NCBI GenBank assembly: GCA_029856425.1
Contig: JAHQWZ010000034.1
Span: 1 to 11,943, forward strand
Length of the DNA stretch: 11,943 nucleotides
Source: Candidatus Thorarchaeota archaeon
GTDB lineage: Archaea > Asgardarchaeota > Thorarchaeia > Thorarchaeales > Thorarchaeaceae
Direction: 5' to 3'
Below, one piece after another: positions 1 to 9,200 of this stretch (positions are counted from its first letter, which is position 1; each line of letters opens with the position of its first letter). Position numbers and translations under genes: made by a program. The notes beneath the pieces were generated by a model. The model worked only from the letters and a program-made list of their open reading frames with translations. It was not told where the DNA came from and did no database searches.

Positions 1-285
1 GTTAGTTGTGCTATCTATCCAATTGGTAATGCCAAACCCAGATTCTGTTGCACTACTAATTTGGTATACAATTTTCATTGGAGAAGTACGTGCTTCTTGA
101 TAATGCCAACGGCTGTTTATTGAGTCCCATGAAAGGAGTTTAATTCCATTGAGATACGCAGTTAATCCACTTTGAATATCTGAGCTATCATATTGATAGC
201 GCGCTCTCCACCAAACATCACCCATCTCATTGATATTGATTCGAGAATCATCCTCTCCTGAAACATAGAACTCGATACGATCAGT
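1..285 (-). repeat. array 3: first unit, cut by window edge
   Basis: Residues 3405-3499 match the special entry unit of array 2: 'ITDRIEF', then 'VWWRARYQYDSSD', 'LLSWDSINSRWHY' and 'ATESGFGITNW', against 'VWWNARYDYDN', 'LLWDSTNIRWYF' and 'ASESGYGLTDW' in array 2. The frame is still open at the edge. A third array of similar size beyond the edge is an expectation, not an observation. Confidence 0.8.
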
Positions 286-3200
286 AATGAACGTGCTAGT
301 CGGACTGGTAGTATAAAACAGATCAGCACTTGCAGGTCCTGAACCAGCTGGTACAATTTTGAACGTATATGTATTCAACCTAACAAGAGAAGAAGAGCCT
401 ATACCTGAAACCGATAGGGCACCAAAGGCATTGATACTTCCCGACCATGAGCCAGAAAAGTCATGTATAACCCAGATATCGGTTTCATTGGTCAGAGGAG
501 AGAAAAGTGACCCGTAATAGATAACGTTGCCTGAGGCTTGCAGGTCATCTGTGTCTACGTCACCTCGGGCATCTGATAGAGTGGGCGGATAGAGAGGGCT
601 GTAATCAAGACGAGTTTCAATATCCCAGTCAGATTCAGACCAATCCAAATCAGAAACAGCGGAAACGTCTACAACGTATTGTCGTACATCGACATTTTGC
701 AGATCAAAGTGATCCCAAGCAATCTTGATGTGCCATGTTACATTAAGCAGTGCTCCAATTTCTAGAAATGAGCTGCTCGATGATAACTGGATATACTCAA
801 CTCCTGCTTCAATTGAGAAAGCATGAGTCACAGAGGTATATCGAACCCGCCAAACTTCAAACAGTCGCGAATTATCCCACAATGAGAGTTCCACGTAGTC
901 AATATCTGCATATCCATCGTAATCCACGAGTGATGATCTGATGACATATAACCTGAGTCTTGCATACATGTTATCAGTATCATCTGGATTCATCAATATT
1001 GGAGCCCCATTATTGAATGGTGCAAAGTTGGATGGTGTGGTCCAGGAAACTTCGACGGTGTTACTTGTGAAGGCAGTGATGCCGTATGCAGCTTCATCAA
1101 CAACAACCTGGATTGTATACTGGTAGGTTGTAGCAGCGTTGTTGTCAATGAACTGTGATATGTTAGCATTAGTAAACGACTTCCAGTATGTAGCGTTTCG
1201 TCTCACATCCACTACATATGTAGTGCATGTTGAACTATCAAAGTCAAAGGTGACATCAAGTGTGAAGCTAACATCTGTGAAGTCGATCACTGATGTTGAA
1301 TCAGGAGTGATTGTGATGAGCAGTCTATCCCAGATCACATCTTGGGACAAACCCATAGTATTGACCACAGAGATACCATAGGTTGACTCAGAAGCTCCTG
1401 ATGCGTTAACATAGAAGTTCCATAGCCCAACAGATGACTGACTTGTGTCAAGATAGAACCAGCTATTTCCACTGTCCCAAGTCATGAGTGAATCATCCAG
1501 AAAGAGACTGTCTCCAGAACCTAGTGAATGGCCATCGTATTCAAATTCAGCAGTCACCATGATTCTTGCCGTTGAATCGGTACTCAACCTACTGTCATCC
1601 ACAGTAATTGTTAGTATCCTAATCCTATCCCATATGATTGTGGTCGATGCTCCACCAAGCTCCACAGTAGAGATTCCATAGGCATTACCAGAAACTGCAA
1701 CAGAGTCAAAGGTTTCGGATGTCACTATACTCTGACTCCGATCTTTTGACCAAACTCCGTTAGACCCGGTATAGGTGAATGATACTGTGTTGAGAATCAC
1801 AGAACCATCAGTCACATCGGTGTCATCATGTTCGTACTCAAGCGTAACATAAACGGTGATAGTGCTTCCAACATCATCACGATCTTCAGATGCGCTGAGA
1901 GAGCGGACTACGACCTGGTCCCAGATAACTTGTTGACTCTGACCATTCTGGTTAACATCTGTTATACTGAATGAGTTGCCAGAAGCTACCACTGTGTTGT
2001 AAGTATTAGACCCAACGGAAAACTCAGACACAGTGATTCTCCAGACTCCCGCTCCACTATATGTTGCACTGATTCCATTGACTAATATAGTGCCGTCAGA
2101 TACCTCAGTGTCATCGTATTCGTACTCAAGTGTGACATCGACATCAACAGAATCACCAACATCTACTCTGCTATCCAATACAAGATAAGATCGAACTGTA
2201 ATCTGGTCCCAGATGACTGTCTGCGATTGGCCATTCTGATTTATGTTATCGATTCCGTAGAGATTGCCGCTCACTACAACTGTATCATAGGTAGCAGACT
2301 GAACACTGCTCTTGGAATCCGAAGTACGCCAGATGCCACTGCCCAGATGAGTAGCAGAAAGACCATTGATTGTCACCGTGCCGTCAGTAACTGCTGAATC
2401 ATCGTACTCGTACTCTAAGGTCGCATCTATATTGACCGAGTCATCAACATTGACGCGGGTATCGACAACAGAATAGGAGCGCACTACAACTTGATCCCAG
2501 ATCACAATCTGTTGTTGTGAGTTCTGATTGACTGATGAGATGCCCAGTGAGTTCCCAGAACAGACAACAGTGTTGAAGGTGATTGCTTGGACTGTGATCT
2601 TAGAGGTACTTATTTGCCAGATTCCGTCTGCGATGTAGCTTGCTGAGATTGACTGGACAAGGACCACTCCATCTACAACATCTGAACTATCATACTCATA
2701 CTCTATGGTGACATTAATGACAACAACGTCATTGATGTTCACTCTAGTATCAGATGCAATAAGGGACTGTATAATGATTCTGTCCCAGATGACCTGTTGA
2801 AACTGCCCGTTCTGATCTACAGAAGTAATTCCTTCTGCATTACCAGATGTGCTCACAGAGTTGTAAGTGACCGCTTGGACACTGCTTCTTGATTCAGAGA
2901 TTCGCCAGACGCCACTACCTTGATGGATTGCTGACACTGAGTTGATAGTGACTGTACCATCTGTCACTGGCGAACCATCGAAGGCATAGTTCAGAAGTGC
3001 ATCGATTGACACACTGGCATCCACATTTACGCGATCATCGAGAGCGGTATATGACACCACAACAACCTGGTCCCAGATTACTTGTTGGGATTGTCCATTT
3101 TGGTTCATTGTTGTGATTCCGTAAGTGTTTCCAGAGGATGCAACAGTATCAAAGGTCACACTCTGTGAAGTACTTCGTGACTGAGTGATGCGCCAAACTC

Positions 3201-6200
3201 CGCTACCTTGATGGGTTGCTGACACTGAGTTGATTGTCACTGTTCCAGATGTGACTAGAGCACTGTCATACTCAAAGACAAGTGTCACATCGATATTGAC
3301 AGAGTCATCGACATTAACGTGATTGTCAGCAACACTGGAACCACTGACCAACACCCGGTCCCAAATCACTGCCTGAGACTGTAAGTTCTGATTCACCAAA
3401 GTGATGTTGAGTGTGTTACCAGCGCAGCTGACAGAATCAAAAGTCACACTGAGAACACTGGCTCTTGATTGGCTGATCCTCCAAATTCCTGATCCCTGAT
3501 AGCTTGCTGAGATTGAGTTGATGGTGACAGTACCATCGTCAACATAAGAATCATCATATTCGTACTCGATTAAGACATCGATATCTACTGACTCCCCAAC
3601 GTTTATGCGATCATCTGTAACTGAATATGACCGAACCACCACAAAGTCCCATATGATAGATGCATCTGAAGCAGTCTGTGTCCAATCTGTAAGACCATAA
3701 CCAGACTCACTCGCAGACAATACAGAATAGCCAACTCTTGAAACTGATTGGACAGATTCAGAGAAGTACCATCGAATGTTTGTAGAGTCCCACAGTAGAG
3801 TTTTGGAGTCATTTAGAAGAGCCGTGAGACCATTAGTGATCTCTACATTGTCATAGTCATAACGAGCATTCCACCAAACGGTGCAAGTGTTATTCACATT
3901 GATACGTCCGTCTACCGCTCCTGAGAGGTAAAACTCAATTCGGTCTGTGATGAACTCAGTTGTAGCACTGCTTGTGTAATAGAGATCAGACCCTCCGGAT
4001 CCATCGCCATCAACTACAACTTTCACTGAATAAGTATTCAATCTCACACTCGCTGACGATGTAATGCTTCCAATGGAGAATGCTCCAACACCGTTCACAT
4101 TGCCAGACCAAGTTCCTGATACATCGTGTAGCACCCACACATCAGTTTCATTCCCAAGTGGGTTGAGTGCTGACCCGTAGTAAACGACGGTCCCAGTAAG
4201 TACCAGATCATTAGTATTGAGGTCACCACGGTCATCTGACAAGGAAGGTGACACTGAGTAGTCCAAACGGGTTTCAACGTTCCAATCAGACTCATACCAA
4301 TTGGTGTCTGATTCTGCAGAGTCATCGACAACGTATTGACGGACATCAATGTTCGACAGGTCTAGATGGTCCCAATCAATCTTGAGCATCCAAGTGATGT
4401 CAATGTCATTCCCGGATTTAATATAGGAAGACCCTGCTAGAGTGATGTACGCTGGACCCAGTTCTATCGAGAACACATTTGTGGACTCGGTGTAACGAAT
4501 CCTCCAGACTTCGGTTACCCGCGTATTGTCCCAGAAACTAAGCTCGATATAGTTGATGTCTGCATACCCCTGTGCGTCAGATACATTGGATGTAATCACA
4601 TAATACCGAAGCCGAGCGTACATGAAGTCTGTATTGTCGGGGTTTGCCAGAACAGGAGCAGTGTCATTCACTGGAGCTGTAATTCCTCCGCCCCAGGTCA
4701 CAGTTTCGGTGTTTGTTGAAAAGACTATGATTCCGTAGGTTGTTTCACTCACCACTGCAGTCGCTGTGTAGTTGTACACAACAGCTGAGTTCGTGTCGAT
4801 GAAGAAGGATATGTTAGCACTAGAAAAGGTGTGCCAGTGAGTTGCGTTCCTGGCTATCCTGATTGTGTATGTCGTACAAGGAGCTGAGTCATACTGGAAT
4901 GTCACAGTGACTGTGAAGTTCACCTGAATTCCATTGGGGACACTGTCCATGTCAGCGACTATGTTGATTATTAATTGGTCCCAAATCACCTGCTGGCTCT
5001 GACCATTCAGGTCAAGAGCTGAGATTCCATAGGTGGCTTCTATGGCTGAGTTAACCTGGTATGTCCAGGTGCCAACACTTGCCTGGGAACGAGTGAGATC
5101 GAACCAGCCATTTCCGCCATCCCAATTCATGAAGCTGCTGTCCATTACAATGGCATCTCCTGAGCCGAGTACATGTCCATCATATGCGAGCTCAGCTGTC
5201 ACCCGCAGTTCAACATTGGCTCCAACACTAACCCTTGCATCGTCTACAACTGTTGTAAGAATCAGAATCTGGTCCCAGATAACACTGACTTCCTGAGAAT
5301 TGATATTCAAAGCAGAAATACCATAAGTTGACTCTAGAGATGAGTTAACAAAGAATGTCCAAAGCCCAATTGTTAGTTTCTGTCTGTTAAGCTCGAATCT
5401 AGAATCCCCGACATCCCAGGTCATTGCCACACCATTCAATGTGACTGTGTCGCCTGCACCAAGCGCTGAACTATCATATTCCAGTTGAAGTGTGACTTGA
5501 ATTTGACAGTAAGCACCAATGTTCAGACGAGTGTCATTGGCTGCTGTTGTCAACACCTGAATTCGGTCCCAGATTATAGTCTGGGACTGTCCATTCTGAT
5601 TGACGTCCGTTATGCCGAATGAGTTACCCGAAACCACAACAGTGTCAAAAGTTTCATCAGTGACAATAGCCTGAATTCTGTTGGCAGACCACTTTCCAAG
5701 AGAACCAGTGTAGGTGAATAAGATAGAGTTAACAGTTACAGTCCCATCTTCGACATCAGAATCATCATACGCGTATTCTAGCTCAATAGTGACGGTTATG
5801 GTGTCACCAACATTATCTCGAGAGTCTGAGACCTCGTAACCTCTCACGGTAATCTGATCCCAGATGACAATCTGGCTTTGGCCATTCTGATTGACACTTG
5901 TTATTCCTTCACTATTCCCTGAACAGGTCACAGTGTCATATGTCACACCCTGAACAGAACTCCGAAACTGTACAATTCGCCATGTGCCTGAACCCTGAGG
6001 AGTGGCACTGACACCGTTGATTGAAACTGAGCCATCAGTGACAGGAGTGTCATCGTACTCATACTCGATAAGAACATCAATGTTCACACTGTCATCAAGG
6101 TCGACACGACTGTCAATAACAGTATAAGAACGAACTGTAATTTGATCCCAGATGACCTCCTGTGACTGAGAGTTTTGGTCCACACTTGTGATTCCATAAG

Positions 6201-9200
6201 CATTGCCACTTACTGCGACAGTATTGTAGGTCACACTCTGGACACTCAACTTGGTCTGAGTAATTCTCCATACGCCACTGCCTTGGTAGGCTGAAGAGAT
6301 CCCATTGATAGTCACTATGCCGTTAGAAACATCAGAATCATCAAATTCGTATTCGAGAGTTACATCTATTGAAACAGCAGTATTGATCTCAACACGGTTA
6401 TCGACAATCGAATATGAGCGTACAATAATCTGGTCCCAGATGACTGTCTGGGACTGTCCATTCTGGTTGACACCAGTAATTCCAAATGTGTTTCCAGAGC
6501 AAGCAACAGTGTTGTAGATTACACTCTGTACAATGGACTTTGTATCTGTTATTCTCCAGACTCCTGTACCGATATGGGTAGCAGATATCGAATTGATTGT
6601 GACTGTACCATCTGTGACAGCTGTATCGTCGTACTCGAACTCTATCAGTACATCTATGTTAACTGCGGTGTCAACATCTACACGTGTATCGACAACAGTG
6701 TAAGAACGTACTGTGACTTGGTCCCAGATGACCTGAGTGGATTGAGAGTTCTGGTTGACGTCTGTGATTCCATAGGAGTTACCAGAACAGGCTACTACGT
6801 TGTATGTAACAAGCTGCACAGTAGCTCTGGATTGAATAATCCTCCAGACACCTCCACCCAGGTGAGTTGCAGAAAATGCATTGATTGTTGCAGTTCCAGT
6901 AGTTACTGGATTGTCGTCATATTCATACTCTATCGTGACATTGATATCGACATTGCCATTGATGTTCGTTCTTCCATCTGAAACTGAGTATGTTCGGACA
7001 GTAATCTGGTCCCAGATGACAAGCTGAGACTGGCCATTCTGATCGACATCCGCTATTCCATGAGTGTTTCCTGAACAGACAACTGAATTATACGTCACAC
7101 CTTGGACTGTGCTCCTTGAGGTTGAAATCTGCCAAATGCCATTACCCTGATACGAGGCCAAGACCAAGTTTATTGTTACAACACCGTCAGCAACATCTGC
7201 GTTGTCGTATGCATACTCCAGTGTGACATTGATTGTTACTAAGTCATCTAGATTGACTCTATTGTCAAGAGTTGAATACGAGAGTACAGTGATCTGGTCC
7301 CATATTACACCCTGAAACTGTGAATTCTGGTCCACCAGAGTGATTCCATGGGTGTTTCCGCTGGCTGCTACAAGGTTGTAGGTAACTCCCTGAACTGTAG
7401 CCTTCGTGTCTGAGAACCTCCAGACTCCACCACCCTGATGAGTGGCTGAAATTGTATTGACCGTGACTGTCCCATCTGTGACTGCGCTACTGTCGTAGGC
7501 ATAGACGAGTGTGACATCGATATTGACAGATGTGTCGACATCAACCCTATTATCGACCACAGAGTAGGAAAAAACTGTGATTCTGTCCCATATCTGATTG
7601 AGGTTCTGTCCATTCTGGTCCTCCACAGTGATTCCGTGAGTTCCACCAGAGTATGTCAGGGAGTCATAGGTGTTCAGCTGGACTACAGACTCGGTATCAC
7701 TGAAATCCCAGACACCGTTCGAGCCACTGTAAGTTGCAGAAATTCCATTGATTGTAACAGTTCCATCAGTCACGAAGCTGTCATCATAGTCATAGTAAAG
7801 TGTGACTTGCATATTGGCAGCGCTATCAACATTGATTCTTGAATCATCAGTTGAGTAGGACTGAACTTGGACTCTATCTGAAATATAGTTGGCTGACTGA
7901 CTGGAACCAAAGAGGTCACTTCCACCAGCACCTACGCCTTCCTCTACTGCCTTGAAGGTAAACGTATCCAAACCAACAAGGTTGTCTGAATAGACGGTAG
8001 TCGAGAAAGATCCGCCTATATCCTCGTAGTTTGTTGCCTCCCATGGTCCAACTTGCGTACCGTACTCAGAGGAGGAAATCCAGACATCAATGTCTGATGC
8101 GGCAGGATGAAGTGTACTCCCAAGATAGGTGATTATTCCTGAAGCAGTCATGGACTCATCAAGATCACCTCTATCGATTGTTCCAGAACCATCATTCAGT
8201 GTTGGTCCACTACTGGTATCTAGTCGTGTTTCAACATTCCAGTTCACTTCATAGTAGTCTAAATCTGAAGACGGGGTTGCATCGAATACCTCGGATTTCA
8301 AATCAGTATTGCTAACATCAGGGTGATTCCAATTGATTGTGATGAAGAAAGTCGCACTGATACTATTGCCACTTTCTATCGAGCTTGATGAACCTGCATC
8401 GAGTGTGATGTAATCACTCGGATCAGATTGCTCTGTGAATGAGTTTGTATCCTCGTCATATCGAATTGTCCAGTATTCTGTAACTCGGTCATCGGAAGTG
8501 AGTGTCAATTCAAAAAAGTCAATTTCTGCATATCCATCTTCATCACTTACATTGGCAGTCAGTTGATACTGCCGATATTTTGCATAAAGGTAGGTCGTAT
8601 CATCAAGATTCGAAATCGAGGGAGTAGGTGTGTTTTGGGGCACGTTGTTATCCCAAGTATGAAGAAGACATGCATCAATTTCCCAAGAGGACTGGGTTGT
8701 ATCTCCAACCTCAATGTCACCTCTAAATCTTATTGTAAATACAGAAGATGTCAGCCAGGTGCCAATCGTAAAATTGTTCCAAGATGATGGCGTAAGGTCT
8801 GATGCAATATTTGTCCAGCCAGCACCATTCCATACGTCGACACGAATACTCTCAGTGTCCATACTTCCAGCGTAGATGCATAATTCCTCATAATCTTGAG
8901 AGGAGTTGGCTGATGTCCACTGTACCTCGAGGTCTAGTTTGTAATTATATGTCTGTGTCGTCCAAGTATGCAGAGTAATGAGATCGATATTCCAGAGGTC
9001 CTTCGAGCTGTCACTTGATTCAGAAGTACCGATCAACTGAATTGTGTACGTAAATGAGGTCAAGCCTGTTGCAGTGAGGTTTGTCCAACCAGTTGCGGAA
9101 ATTGCTCCAAGTGCATTCCAAGAGAACCCATCCCAGTAGTTAACCGTCAAATCCTCTGAACCAGTATGGCTTCCCGTATAGATACAAACTTCTTCATGTG

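Noticed and set aside
6574..6981. Plus-strand open frame of 135 codons inside array 1
   Set aside because: It is antisense to core repeat units and exists because the repeat codons avoid stops on the complement. It has no ribosome site, and its sequence only mirrors the repeats.
1045..7881. Regularly spaced ~288-base repeats considered as a CRISPR or DNA satellite array
   Set aside because: Spacing is a multiple of three with rare exceptions that keep the frame, conservation follows codons, and the whole region is one open frame. The repeats are protein domains.
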